39,507 nt of DNA from Bacillota bacterium (GCA_023390635.1 JAEWCM010000001.1:1-39507); one strand, 5' to 3'; numbered from the stretch's first letter, positions 1-8,503 are shown. Notes: generated by a model not told the origin, from the letters alone. Translations and numbers: made by a program.

Positions 1-81
1 AGCTTGGGAAGAACGGTAGCCCAGGACTTACTTAATCAGGGTGCCGAAGAGATTTTAGACGAGGTACGTAAATCGCTGTAG
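1..81 (+). CDS. hemC: Hydroxymethylbilane synthase (porphobilinogen deaminase), C-terminal end only
   Basis: Only the last 26 codons are present, ending in a TAG at 79-81. The tail contains GAEEILDEVR, which resembles the final helix of HemC proteins, and the next gene is cobA-hemD, the usual partner. HemC polymerises four porphobilinogens into hydroxymethylbilane, the substrate of the HemD half of the next gene. The rest of the gene lies upstream of the window, so nothing can be said about the active site or cofactor cysteine. The call leans on context as much as on the short sequence. Confidence 0.75.
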   Translation, partial: SLGRTVAQDLLNQGAEEILDEVRKSL

Positions 82-129
82 TCAAATGCCCTATTAATAG
101 AAAAAAATATGATGATAGGAGTGTCGTGT

Positions 130-1644
130 GTGCCTAAAGGATATGTGTATTTAGTCGGAGCAGGTCCGGGGGATCCCAAGCTGTTAACAATTAAAGGTGC
201 GGAGTGTATTAAAAAAGCGCAGGTTCTGGTTTATGACCGCTTAGCTTCCCGACGTTTGCTTTCTTTAGCTAAACCTGACTGTGAAATGATTTATGTGGGA
301 AAAGCACCTGGCGGACATACCATGTGTCAGGATGAAATCAACGCAGTGTTGGTTGAAAAGGGCTTGGAAGGAAAAATCGTGACGAGGCTCAAGGGCGGAG
401 ATCCTTTCGTTTTTGGACGGGGAGGAGAAGAAGCGGAAGAACTGCTTAAAGCCGGTATCCCTTTTGAAATCGTTCCTGGTATATCCTCATCGGTGGCTGT
501 GCCTGCGTATGCAGGAATACCTGTCACTCACCGGGATTTTACATCTTCTTTTGCTGTGATTACCGGACATGAAGATCCAACCAAAAATGAATCGGCCATT
601 GAATGGGCCCATTTAGCCAAATCCCACGGCACATTGGTGTTTCTGATGGGTATGGAGAATCTTCCCCTGATTGCTCAGAAGTTGATGGAAAACGGTTTGT
701 CGGAGGACACGCCGGTGGGGATTATCCAGTGGGGAACCCGTCCGGAACAAAGAGCACTAACCGGAGAACTGCATAATATTGCTGCTTTGGTTAAAGAACA
801 TGGTTTTTCATCTCCTTCGATTATTATTGTCGGCCGGGTGGTATCAATGCGGGAAAAATTGCAATGGTTTGAGAAAAAGCCTTTATATGGACAACGGATT
901 ATTGTGACACGCTCCAGACACCAAGCCAGTGCTTTATCGCAGGAAATTGAGGATTTGGGCGGAGAGGCATGGGAATTCCCAGTGATTGAGATTGCTGAAC
1001 CGACTGATATACAGCCCGTGAAAAAAGCGATTGCGTCCCTTAAAGAGTTCGATTGGATTATTTTTACCAGTGTCAATGGGGTTGACCGGTTCTTTGCTCA
1101 TTTAACTGCAGTGGGCAAGGATATTCGCGATTTGGCCGGAATGGAAATCGTGGCCATTGGACCAGCTACGAAAGTGGCTTTGGAACAAAGGGGGCTGCGG
1201 GTAGCCTTTGTTCCGGAAGAATATAAAGCGGAAGGAATTGTGGAAGGCCTGGTGGGACGGGTTTTGCCCGGACAAAGCGTATTATTGGCCAGAGCGGAAG
1301 AAGCGCGGGATGTATTGCCTGAATCTCTGAAAGCGCTTGGCGCCAATGTGTGGGATGTCCCCGTTTACCGGACCGTATTGGGTGAAGCTAACCAAAAAGA
1401 ACTTCACCGTTTGCTCTCTGAGAAATCTGTTCAAGGAGTGACTTTTACCAGTTCTTCCACTGTGAAGAATTTTGTAAAACTAATCGATGGTGACCTGTCG
1501 CTACTTGAGGGAGTCAAGGTATTCTCGATTGGCCCGATCACCAGCGCCACAGCCAACGAATTAGGAATAAAGGTGCATAGCGAGGCTAAGAAATATACGA
1601 TACCCGGTTTGATTGAAGTATTAGTAGAGGGGATAAAAGAATGA
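130..1644 (+). CDS. cobA-hemD: Uroporphyrinogen-III C-methyltransferase / uroporphyrinogen-III synthase fusion (CobA-HemD)
   Basis: Bifunctional cytoplasmic enzyme. HemD cyclises hydroxymethylbilane to uroporphyrinogen III, and CobA methylates that with SAM to precorrin-2. The N-terminal half (about residues 1-240) shows the SUMT motifs YLVGAGPGDP, RLKGGDPFVFGRGGEE and VPGISSSVAVPAYAGIP. The second half (about 245-500) has HemD features: RIIVTRSRHQ, FTSVNGV, AIGPATKVAL and FTSSSTV. I prefer the GTG start at 130 because AGGAG at 117-121 sits 8 nt before it; an in-frame ATG at 109 has no ribosome site. The stop overlaps the next start (ATGA, 1641-1644), suggesting translational coupling. Such fusions are common in clostridia. 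In this operon the precorrin-2 probably feeds siroheme, the precursor for the Ahb heme route. Confidence 0.95.
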   Translation: MPKGYVYLVGAGPGDPKLLTIKGAECIKKAQVLVYDRLASRRLLSLAKPDCEMIYVGKAPGGHTMCQDEINAVLVEKGLEGKIVTRLKGGDPFVFGRGGEEAEELLKAGIPFEIVPGISSSVAVPAYAGIPVTHRDFTSSFAVITGHEDPTKNESAIEWAHLAKSHGTLVFLMGMENLPLIAQKLMENGLSEDTPVGIIQWGTRPEQRALTGELHNIAALVKEHGFSSPSIIIVGRVVSMREKLQWFEKKPLYGQRIIVTRSRHQASALSQEIEDLGGEAWEFPVIEIAEPTDIQPVKKAIASLKEFDWIIFTSVNGVDRFFAHLTAVGKDIRDLAGMEIVAIGPATKVALEQRGLRVAFVPEEYKAEGIVEGLVGRVLPGQSVLLARAEEARDVLPESLKALGANVWDVPVYRTVLGEANQKELHRLLSEKSVQGVTFTSSSTVKNFVKLIDGDLSLLEGVKVFSIGPITSATANELGIKVHSEAKKYTIPGLIEVLVEGIKE

Positions 1645-2819
1645 TTAGTGTTACAAAGCTGTTATTCGGAACGGAATATTTCGGAGATTCTTTGCGTTAC
1701 AATCACCATTCCCGCAATGCTGTGAATGGTGCTACCAGTGATTCGGGACCGGTGGTGGTTTGGAATTCCACCCGCACCTGTAATTTGAATTGTGTCCACT
1801 GTTATATGGAATCGGATGCCCAGAAATATACAGGAGAACTGACGACGGAAGAGGCCAAAGCATTCATTGATGATCTGGCCGACTTTCATGTACCGGTGCT
1901 GCTTTTTTCCGGCGGAGAGCCCTTGATCCGGCCTGACTTTTTTGAATTGGCCGAATATACCAAGAGCAAAGGGATCAGACCAACCCTTTCCACCAACGGA
2001 ACCTTGATTACTCCAGAAGTGGCAAGAAAAATTAAAGACATTGGTGTAGGATATGTGGGCATTTCCCTTGATGGTTTAAGAGATGTGAATGATAAGTTCA
2101 GAGGTAAAGACGGAGCTTTTGAACTGGCAATGCGGGGTATTCAAAATTGTGTAGCCGTAGATCAAAGGGTGGGGCTGCGTTTTACCATCAATCATCATAA
2201 TTTTGAAGAATTGGATAAGATCTTTGATTTTATTGAAGAAGAAAATATCAATCGGGTTTGTTTCTATCATTTGGTGTATTCAGGGCGGGGTAATCAGATG
2301 ATCAAAGAGGATGTCACCCCTGAAGAGTCAAGAAAGGCGATGGATACGATCATCCGCCGGACCAAGGATTATGAAAAACGCGGCTTGAAAAAAGAGATCC
2401 TGACGGTAGACAATCACTGCGATGGAGTTTATATGTATATTCAGGCCTTGCAGGAAGATCCGGCAAGGGCGAAGCAGATTGAGGAGCTGATCGGCCGCAA
2501 TGGCGGTAACCGCTCAGGCATTGCCTTTGCAGAGGTTGATCCTCTCGGTTATGTTCACCCGGATCAATTTACTCAGCATATTACATTTGGCAATATCCGG
2601 GAAAGAAAATTCTCGGAAATATGGACGGATGTGAGCCATCCCATCATGGCCGGACTTAAAAACCGGAAACCCCTTCTCAAAGGGCGCTGCAGTCAGTGCC
2701 AATATCTGCATATGTGTAACGGCAACTTCCGTACCAGAGCGGAAGCGGTAACGGGTGATTTCTGGGAGTCAGATCCGGCTTGTTATTTAACGGATGAGGA
2801 GATCGGCATTGTCAAGTAA
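1641..2819 (+). CDS. ahbC: Radical SAM siroheme-pathway protein AhbC / NirJ1
   Basis: Radical SAM enzyme of 392 residues. The cluster motif CNLNCVHC (CxxxCxxC, near residue 50) is followed by FSGGEPL, the SAM-binding GGE motif. The C-terminus carries a SPASM-like auxiliary cysteine cluster (GRCSQCQYLHMC and a last cysteine in DPACYL). The family (also called NirJ1) removes the acetate side chains of 12,18-didecarboxysiroheme, giving Fe-coproporphyrin III. Two such genes flank hemB here. The gene with the longer N-terminal extension and the order nirJ1-hemB-nirJ2-nirDH fit AhbC, with the downstream copy being AhbD. The two assignments could be swapped only if the family calls are wrong. The start overlaps the cobA-hemD stop by 4 nt. 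Confidence 0.85.
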   Translation: MISVTKLLFGTEYFGDSLRYNHHSRNAVNGATSDSGPVVVWNSTRTCNLNCVHCYMESDAQKYTGELTTEEAKAFIDDLADFHVPVLLFSGGEPLIRPDFFELAEYTKSKGIRPTLSTNGTLITPEVARKIKDIGVGYVGISLDGLRDVNDKFRGKDGAFELAMRGIQNCVAVDQRVGLRFTINHHNFEELDKIFDFIEEENINRVCFYHLVYSGRGNQMIKEDVTPEESRKAMDTIIRRTKDYEKRGLKKEILTVDNHCDGVYMYIQALQEDPARAKQIEELIGRNGGNRSGIAFAEVDPLGYVHPDQFTQHITFGNIRERKFSEIWTDVSHPIMAGLKNRKPLLKGRCSQCQYLHMCNGNFRTRAEAVTGDFWESDPACYLTDEEIGIVK

Positions 2820-2876
2820 TTAATATAAAAGAGAAGTTTATTGCGTTTTACTACGAGGAGAAAGAGGCGAAAGGTC

Positions 2877-3857
2877 ATGGATTTAAAGCGCCGACCCAGA
2901 CGTTTAAGAACCAATGATGTGATTCGTAAGATGGTAAGGGAAAACCATGTGCGAGTAGAAGATTTGATTTATCCCATGTTTGTACAGCCGGGTGAACACC
3001 GGAAAACAGAGGTTTCGGCGATGCCCGGGGTGTATCAGTATTCTTTGGATGAATTTGTAATTGCCTTAAAAGAAGTGACCGAATTAGGAATACCAGCTAT
3101 TTTGCTTTTTGGAATTCCTGAGTCAAAGGATGAAATAGGAACAGGAGCTTTCGCTGATGACGGCATCGTTCAGAAGGCAATTTATGAGGCGAAGAAACAT
3201 TTTCCTGAACTCTATGTAATTACGGATGTGTGTCTTTGCGAATATACCAGTCACGGTCATTGCGGTGTTATAGACGACGGCAGGATTCTTAACGATCCTA
3301 CACTGGAATTGCTGGCCCGTACTGCTGTGTCTCATGCCAATGCGGGAGCGGATATGGTGGCTCCTTCGGATATGATGGACGGTCGGGTCGGAGCAATCCG
3401 TCAGGCCCTGGACAGGGAGGGATACACTGATATTCCGGTGATGGCCTATTCAGCGAAATTTGCCTCCGCTTTCTATGGCCCGTTCCGTGAAGCGGCAGGA
3501 TCAGCACCTCAGTTTGGGGACCGCCGTACGTATCAGATGGATCCGCCCAATGGCAATGAAGCGATGATCGAAACCGCTCTGGATGTGGAAGAAGGGGCAG
3601 ACATCATTATTGTTAAACCTGCTTTGGCTTTCGGCGATATTACTTACCGGACGAAAGAAAAGTTTGGCTTGCCTGTGGCTGCCTACAATGTGAGCGGTGA
3701 ATATTCCATGGTGAAGGCAGCGGCAGCTCAGGGGTGGATCGACGAGAAAAGAATTGTGATGGAATCTTTATTAAGTATGAAAAGAGCCGGTGCAGATCTG
3801 CTGATTACCTATCATGCTTTGGATGTTGCCCAGTGGCTTAAAGAAGAGAGGGATTAA
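2877..3857 (+). CDS. hemB: Delta-aminolevulinic acid dehydratase (porphobilinogen synthase)
   Basis: Condenses two 5-aminolevulinates to porphobilinogen in the cytoplasm. The 326-residue product has the usual HemB length. It shows the zinc-type cysteine triad in DVCLCEYTSHGHC, and the two Schiff-base lysine regions MAYSAKFASAFYGP and IIIVKPALAF. It is therefore probably the Zn-dependent class rather than the Mg-only class. I start at ATG 2877 because a purine-rich GAGGAGAAAGAGG stretch (2855-2867) precedes it and MDLKRRPRRLR matches typical HemB N-termini. A start at 2841 would add an atypical basic leader. It sits between the two radical SAM genes, so ALA use and the late siroheme-to-heme steps are cotranscribed. 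Confidence 0.96.
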   Translation: MDLKRRPRRLRTNDVIRKMVRENHVRVEDLIYPMFVQPGEHRKTEVSAMPGVYQYSLDEFVIALKEVTELGIPAILLFGIPESKDEIGTGAFADDGIVQKAIYEAKKHFPELYVITDVCLCEYTSHGHCGVIDDGRILNDPTLELLARTAVSHANAGADMVAPSDMMDGRVGAIRQALDREGYTDIPVMAYSAKFASAFYGPFREAAGSAPQFGDRRTYQMDPPNGNEAMIETALDVEEGADIIIVKPALAFGDITYRTKEKFGLPVAAYNVSGEYSMVKAAAAQGWIDEKRIVMESLLSMKRAGADLLITYHALDVAQWLKEERD

Positions 3858-3858
3858 C

Positions 3859-4854
3859 ATGATTGTTTCTTGGAATACAACCAATGCATGCAATATGTAT
3901 TGCGATCATTGCTATCGCGATGCAGGATGCAAGGCAGAGGAAGAATTAAGCACAGCAGAGGCGAAAACCATGCTGGAGCAGATTGCCAAGGCCGGTTTTA
4001 AGATTATGATTTTCAGCGGCGGTGAACCGCTGTTAAGACCGGATATTGTAGAACTGGTTGCGTATGCTACCTCCTTAGGGATGCGTCCCGTATTCGGCAG
4101 CAACGGCACCCTTTTGACTCCTGAACTGGCTCGTGAACTGAAAGCGGCGGGAACGATGGGAATGGGTATCTCTTTAGATTCCTTGGATAAGGAAAAACAC
4201 GACCATTTCCGCAAGTATCCGGGAGCCTGGGATGAAGCTGTGCGCGGTATGAGATACTGTCGTGAAGCCGGACTGCCTTTTCAGATTCATACGACCATTA
4301 TGGACTGGAATGAGGATGAAATCGAGAAAATCACCGATTTTGCCGTCGCAGAAGGAGCAGTAGCTCACCACTTCTTCTTCCTTGTTCCTACCGGAAGGGC
4401 TGTCAGTATCGAGGAAGAGTCATTGCGGGCTGAAGCTTATGAGGATACTTTAACCAGAATTATGAAGAAACAGCAGACCGTTGACATTGAGTTAAAACCG
4501 ACCTGTGCTCCTCAATTTATGCGGATTGCCAAACAAATGGGCATGAACCTTCGCTTTGGCCGGGGCTGCCTGGCCGGGACAAGTTACTGCATCATCAGCC
4601 CCAAAGGACAGGTGCAGCCTTGTGCTTACTTAAATATTCCTATGGGCGATGTACGAGAGACTCCCTTTGATGAAATTTGGGCCAACCATGAAGTATTTAA
4701 GACACTGCGGACGATGGAATACACGGGTGGCTGCGCAGACTGCCACTTTAAGAAGGTATGCAGCGGCTGTCGGGCCAGAGCAGCTTATTATCATGACGGA
4801 GATTATATGGCGGAAGAACCTTGGTGCCTGTATCATGGACGTAAGGGGGTTTAA
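3859..4854 (+). CDS. ahbD: Radical SAM heme synthase AhbD / NirJ2
   Basis: Radical SAM protein of 331 residues. The AdoMet cluster motif CNMYCDHC lies near residue 10 and FSGGEPL near residue 47. C-terminal SPASM-type cysteines appear in GRGCLAGTSYC, QPCAYL, GGCADCHFKKVCSGC and PWCLYHG. AhbD (NirJ2) oxidatively decarboxylates the propionates of Fe-coproporphyrin III to the vinyl groups of heme b and normally holds a second 4Fe-4S cluster, consistent with these cysteines. ATG 3859 follows the hemB stop by one base, and GAGAGGG (3846-3852) gives a good spacing. Its paralogue upstream (1641-2819) is about 60 residues longer. The substrate order is inferred from family knowledge; the sequence itself shows only a radical SAM/SPASM enzyme in a heme operon. 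Confidence 0.85.
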   Translation: MIVSWNTTNACNMYCDHCYRDAGCKAEEELSTAEAKTMLEQIAKAGFKIMIFSGGEPLLRPDIVELVAYATSLGMRPVFGSNGTLLTPELARELKAAGTMGMGISLDSLDKEKHDHFRKYPGAWDEAVRGMRYCREAGLPFQIHTTIMDWNEDEIEKITDFAVAEGAVAHHFFFLVPTGRAVSIEEESLRAEAYEDTLTRIMKKQQTVDIELKPTCAPQFMRIAKQMGMNLRFGRGCLAGTSYCIISPKGQVQPCAYLNIPMGDVRETPFDEIWANHEVFKTLRTMEYTGGCADCHFKKVCSGCRARAAYYHDGDYMAEEPWCLYHGRKGV

Positions 4855-4855
4855 T

Positions 4856-5857
4856 ATGGAGAATCTGGATGGTGCATTGCTTAACACGGTGCAGACCTCT
4901 TATCCAATCCAATCCGATCCGTATGCCACTCTTGCCGATTTAGTGGGTACCAATACGGATGAGGCCTTTGAGCGGATGGAAAACATGCGTCAAAACGGCA
5001 TCATCCGCCGCTTAGGTGGCGTTTTCGATTCCCGGCGTCTAGGATATTTCAGTACCCTTTGTGCTGCCAAAGTACCGGAAGATAAAATCTCAGCCCTGAC
5101 CGAAGCTCTGGCAAGGCATCCGGGAGTTACTCATAACTATCTGAGAAACCATGAGTATAATATGTGGTTTACTCTGATTTCTCCTTCGGAAGCTGAAGTG
5201 GAAAATCATTTGGAGCTGTTGCGCAGCAAGTTTGGGATTCGGGATATCTATAGCTTACCGGCCCTTCGCTTTTTTAAGATTAAAGTTGAATTTAATTTTA
5301 ATTCTGGAGAGGAGCAGTCTAAACCTGCTTCTAAACCTGCACAGAAAAAAATGGTATCGGGGAGCCCTATAAATCTTTCCGAACAGGATAAAGCATTGGT
5401 ACGGGTGCTTCAAGGTGATTTGCCCCATTCCAGATCTCCTTTTGCCGAGATTGGACAGGAGTTGGGATGGAGCGAAACAGAGGTTTTGAAACGTACACAG
5501 CAAATGCTCGATGAAGGAGCTATTCGCCGCTTTGGTGCGGTGTTGCGTCATCAAAAGGCTGGTTTCACAGCCAATGCCATGGGTGTGTGGCTGGTTCCGG
5601 AAGCTCAGGTTGAAGGGGTAGGCAAATTAATGGCAGAATTTTCTCAAGTCAGTCATTGCTATCAGCGTCCTTCCTTACCGGATTGGCCTTACAATGTCTT
5701 CACCATGATTCACGGTAAATCTACGGAAGATTGTGAACGTACAATGGAAGATATTTCAGCCCAAACTGGGATTAAAAACTATTCCATGCTGTTCAGTATC
5801 AAAGAGTTAAAAAAATGCAGTATGAATTATTTTATGGAAGATACATGGACTTTGTAG
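4856..5857 (+). CDS. ahbAB: Siroheme decarboxylase, fused AhbA-AhbB (NirD/NirH-like double Lrp/AsnC protein)
   Basis: Decarboxylates siroheme to 12,18-didecarboxysiroheme. The 333-residue product is an internal duplication of an Lrp/AsnC-like unit. Each half begins with a winged-helix segment ending in a matching motif (IIRRLGGVFD in repeat 1, AIRRFGAVLRH in repeat 2). Each then has a ligand-binding part with THNYLRNHEYNMWFTLI or SHCYQRPSLPDWPYNVFT. The halves are joined by a Lys/Ser/Pro/Gln-rich linker at about residues 155-178. In many organisms these are two proteins forming a heterodimer; here one chain supplies both. Start at ATG 4856: GGGGG at 4845-4849 is well spaced, and the ahbD stop ends one base before. 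It is probably an enzyme, not a regulator, despite the Lrp fold. Confidence 0.88.
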   Translation: MENLDGALLNTVQTSYPIQSDPYATLADLVGTNTDEAFERMENMRQNGIIRRLGGVFDSRRLGYFSTLCAAKVPEDKISALTEALARHPGVTHNYLRNHEYNMWFTLISPSEAEVENHLELLRSKFGIRDIYSLPALRFFKIKVEFNFNSGEEQSKPASKPAQKKMVSGSPINLSEQDKALVRVLQGDLPHSRSPFAEIGQELGWSETEVLKRTQQMLDEGAIRRFGAVLRHQKAGFTANAMGVWLVPEAQVEGVGKLMAEFSQVSHCYQRPSLPDWPYNVFTMIHGKSTEDCERTMEDISAQTGIKNYSMLFSIKELKKCSMNYFMEDTWTL

Positions 5858-5876
5858 TTGATTGGAGGGCTGATAA

Positions 5877-7163
5877 GTGTTTCAAGATGAATTAAGCATT
5901 AAGGCTTTTGCCAGAGCTAAGAAAGTGATTCCAGGAGGCGTTAACTCACCGGTCCGGGCATTTAAGTCGGTGGGACGTGATCCGGTGTTTATCAAGCAAG
6001 GCCGCGGCGCCCATATGTGGGACATTGATGGAAATGAGTATGTGGACTATGTAGGCTCATGGGGCCCCTTAATTGTAGGACATACCCATCCTGAAGTGAT
6101 TGAGGCAGTGAAGAAGGCAGCAGAAGCAGGCACCAGCTATGGCGCTCCGACAGAGATTGAGACTGAGCTGGCAGAAGAAGTAATCAAAGCCTTTCCATCA
6201 ATGGATATGGTGAGGATGGTTAACTCAGGGACGGAAGCTACCATGAGTGTGATTCGGCTGGCCAGAGGGGCGACGGGAAGACCGAAGATCGTTAAATTTG
6301 AAGGCTGCTACCACGGACATTCTGATTCTCTGCTAATTAAAGCAGGCAGTGGGGCTTTGACCTTTGGAGTACCGACTTCGCCCGGAGTGACGGCTCAAAC
6401 TGCTACAGCCACTATCTCAGCTCAATATAATGATCTGGAAGGCCTTAAAGAAATTTTTCGTCAAGATGGTGAGGGGATTGCCGCAGTCATCGTTGAACCG
6501 GTAGCAGGAAACATGGGAGTGGTCCTTCCACAGCCTGGATTTTTAGCAGGATTGAGAGAGTTAACCCGTGAATATGGGGCGCTGCTAATCTTTGATGAAG
6601 TGATGACCGGGTTCCGCGTCAGTTATGGTGGAGCTCAGGGTTATTATGGAGTGGATCCAGACCTGACTTGTTTGGGTAAAGTGATTGGCGGAGGACTGCC
6701 GGTAGGTGCCTATGGCGGCAAACGCCAATACATGGAGCAAATATCTCCTAGCGGTCCTATTTATCAGGCTGGAACCTTATCAGGTAATCCGTTAGCTATG
6801 GCAGCTGGACTGACTACCTTAAAGCTTTTACAAAGGCCGGGAACTTATGAATCGTTAACAGAGAAAACCAGGACATTAGCGACTGGCTTGATGAAGATTG
6901 CAGAAGAAAAAGGAATGGCACTCTCCGTAAATGGTGTAGGTGCTATGTTCTCAGCCTTTTTTACCTCAGCAGAGGTGAAGGATTATGCTTCTGCTCTTAC
7001 TTCTGATACTGAATTATTTGCCAGATATTTTCAAGGTATGTTGGAAAAGGGAGTTTATCTGGCTCCCAGTCAATTTGAGGCAGTATTCCTTTCCACGGCC
7101 CACACTGATCAGGATATCCAATTTACTTTGGAACAGGCCAGAGCAGTGTTGAAGACCATTTAA
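5877..7163 (+). CDS. hemL: Glutamate-1-semialdehyde 2,1-aminomutase
   Basis: PLP enzyme that converts glutamate-1-semialdehyde to 5-aminolevulinate, the C5-pathway entry to tetrapyrroles. The 428-residue length is typical. Visible motifs are PGGVNSPVRAF at the N-terminus, the GTEATMSVIRLARG cofactor segment, FDEVMTGFR, and the PLP-lysine region LGKVIGGGLPVGAYGG. The start is GTG 5877, 8 nt after GGAGGG (5863-5868). Its presence implies the C5 route with HemA (glutamyl-tRNA reductase), which should lie upstream of the window with hemC. It is the last obvious tetrapyrrole gene, followed after about 50 nt by a gene for a heme-binding protein. Confidence 0.97.
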   Translation: MFQDELSIKAFARAKKVIPGGVNSPVRAFKSVGRDPVFIKQGRGAHMWDIDGNEYVDYVGSWGPLIVGHTHPEVIEAVKKAAEAGTSYGAPTEIETELAEEVIKAFPSMDMVRMVNSGTEATMSVIRLARGATGRPKIVKFEGCYHGHSDSLLIKAGSGALTFGVPTSPGVTAQTATATISAQYNDLEGLKEIFRQDGEGIAAVIVEPVAGNMGVVLPQPGFLAGLRELTREYGALLIFDEVMTGFRVSYGGAQGYYGVDPDLTCLGKVIGGGLPVGAYGGKRQYMEQISPSGPIYQAGTLSGNPLAMAAGLTTLKLLQRPGTYESLTEKTRTLATGLMKIAEEKGMALSVNGVGAMFSAFFTSAEVKDYASALTSDTELFARYFQGMLEKGVYLAPSQFEAVFLSTAHTDQDIQFTLEQARAVLKTI

Positions 7164-7213
7164 GCAAGGAGGCTGCTGCTTGTATACTAATTAAAAGGGA
7201 GAGGCAGATGCTT

Positions 7214-7486
7214 ATGAAGAATAAGGTGGTCAGAACGATAATTACTGTCGGGATTGGGGTTGCCGTGGTTGCGGTATTGATAGTTTCTTCACAGCACGAT
7301 TCTTCTAACCCGCATTCTACAATTCCCAAAGATACTTGGATTCATGAAAAACATGCCGTCGCTTTCAGAAATGCGAGTAATCCAGAAAAGCAATGCTATA
7401 AATGCCATGTAAAAGAAGGTTTGGGAGCACAGGAGTATTGTCAGAGCTGCCATGAGAAATCAGGCGTTACCGTCGATCTTCCTTAA
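7214..7486 (+). CDS. Small membrane-anchored diheme c-type cytochrome-like protein
   Basis: A product of about 90 residues with a basic N-terminus, one hydrophobic segment (about residues 6-25, uncleaved anchor or signal), and a short extracytoplasmic domain with two heme-c motifs, CYKCH and CQSCH. Extra histidines (IHEKHAV and CHEKSG) could be axial ligands. Two CxxCH motifs in such a short, exported domain argue against chance. It is probably cotranscribed with the heme operon, 50 nt after hemL, and would need a cytochrome c maturation system not seen here. ATG 7208 and ATG 7214 are both possible starts; GGGAGAGG lies just upstream and spacing slightly favours 7214. I do not recognise a named family. 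It may shuttle electrons or sense redox or heme outside the membrane. Confidence 0.75.
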   Translation: MKNKVVRTIITVGIGVAVVAVLIVSSQHDSSNPHSTIPKDTWIHEKHAVAFRNASNPEKQCYKCHVKEGLGAQEYCQSCHEKSGVTVDLP

Positions 7487-7563
7487 TATTGGATTTCCTT
7501 GCTTTCACTATTTCATATTTTATGGAATAATATGGAATACGTGGAGAGTGAGGGTTGATATGA

Positions 7564-8343
7564 ATGAATGTGGAAGACAGACTATTATTGATAAACCGCT
7601 TAGAAGAATTAAGAAACTCACGGGTCCTGGTTTATTTTGCCTATACACCTTTAGATGATACGATCCTGGTACCCCTTTATAAGCAATTAAAGGAAATTGG
7701 TTATACACCTCATCTCGATCTTGTGCTGCACAGTTACGGCGGAGCAGTTGATACTCCATATAAGGTCGTTATGCTGATTCGGGAATTTTGCGATAAGTTT
7801 TCTGTAATTGTACCATTTGTAGCTAAATCAGCAGCTTCAATGCTTGCCTTGGGGGCGGACGAAGTGGTCATGGGTCCTATTTCCGAACTCGGTCCTGTTG
7901 ACCCTTTAGTAAAACATCCTCATTATAAAGATTTATGGGTGCCGGTGCAGGCCGTAAGACATTGCATTGAATTTGCCCAGAGTTCCATTTCTAATAGCTT
8001 GGAACCAGAAGTGACAACTTCTATCGTTTCACTGCTCTTAGATAAGCTGGATCCTTGGCTGATTGGAGATTATGAAAAGATTCTAAAGGCTTCCTATCAA
8101 TATGCAGAGGCTTTATTATCCCGTTATATGCTTAAAAATGCTCCGGAAAGAGTTAAACCTGTGACAGAGGCATTGACGGAAGGATTCTTTTCTCATGGAT
8201 ATCCATTGGGACGGTACGAGGCTAAGGAATTAGGTCTGAATGTAGTTGAAGCGGACGGAGAACTGTGGGAAGTCATTTGGCAGCTATATTTAGGCTATGA
8301 AGAAATGTTCAGAGAAGATAAGAATGAGTTATATTTAGTATGA
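7564..8343 (+). CDS. SDH-family ClpP-fold serine protease
   Basis: The 259-residue protein matches the pattern of the serine dehydrogenase proteinase (SDH) family, which has the ClpP/SppA crotonase-like fold. LHSYGGAVDTP (about residues 55-65) corresponds to the SPGG oxyanion region of ClpP. KSAASMLALGADEVVMG (about 88-104) matches the nucleophile-bearing xAASM motif, making Ser92 the likely nucleophile. SELGPVDP follows, as in SppA-like proteins. There is no signal peptide or obvious membrane segment, so it is probably cytoplasmic or peripheral. Start at ATG 7564 behind GTGAGGG (7548-7554). Substrates are unknown; the name of the family does not prove a role in serine metabolism. It stands alone between the cytochrome gene and tatA. 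Confidence 0.8.
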   Translation: MNVEDRLLLINRLEELRNSRVLVYFAYTPLDDTILVPLYKQLKEIGYTPHLDLVLHSYGGAVDTPYKVVMLIREFCDKFSVIVPFVAKSAASMLALGADEVVMGPISELGPVDPLVKHPHYKDLWVPVQAVRHCIEFAQSSISNSLEPEVTTSIVSLLLDKLDPWLIGDYEKILKASYQYAEALLSRYMLKNAPERVKPVTEALTEGFFSHGYPLGRYEAKELGLNVVEADGELWEVIWQLYLGYEEMFREDKNELYLV

Positions 8344-8387
8344 AAACGGAAAATACTAATGAAACTGCTTCCGTTTTGTGAAGCAGT
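8342..8387 (+). terminator. Overlapping alternative hairpins after the SDH protease gene
   Basis: AAAACGGAA (8343-8351) can pair with TTCCGTTTT (8369-8377). ACTGCTTC (8364-8371) can pair with GAAGCAGT (8380-8387). Both are perfect but share bases 8369-8371, so they exclude each other. The first ends in four T residues, as a weak intrinsic terminator would. No strong T tract follows the second. Confidence 0.45.
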
Positions 8388-8474
8388 ACATATTAGAGTA
8401 TTTACCTATAAAGGATTTCGTAAAAATTATGTAAAAAATGTATTGGTGAAAAGTAAAGTTCTAAAAAATTCATG

Positions 8475-8503
8475 TTGCACATTTTGCATATTTAGTTTAG
8501 GAT
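8475..8503 (+). promoter_or_regulatory. Possible sigma-A promoter of tatA
   Basis: TTGCAC (8475-8480) and TAGGAT (8498-8503) are separated by 17 nt and lie about 85 nt before the tatA start. Both boxes are only partial matches to the consensus, so this is tentative. Confidence 0.35.

Noticed and set aside
7168..7194. A perfect ribosome site followed by TTG TAT ACT AAT TAA after hemL
   Set aside because: The would-be peptide is four residues; it may be chance or a leftover ribosome site. Nothing ties it to control of the next gene.
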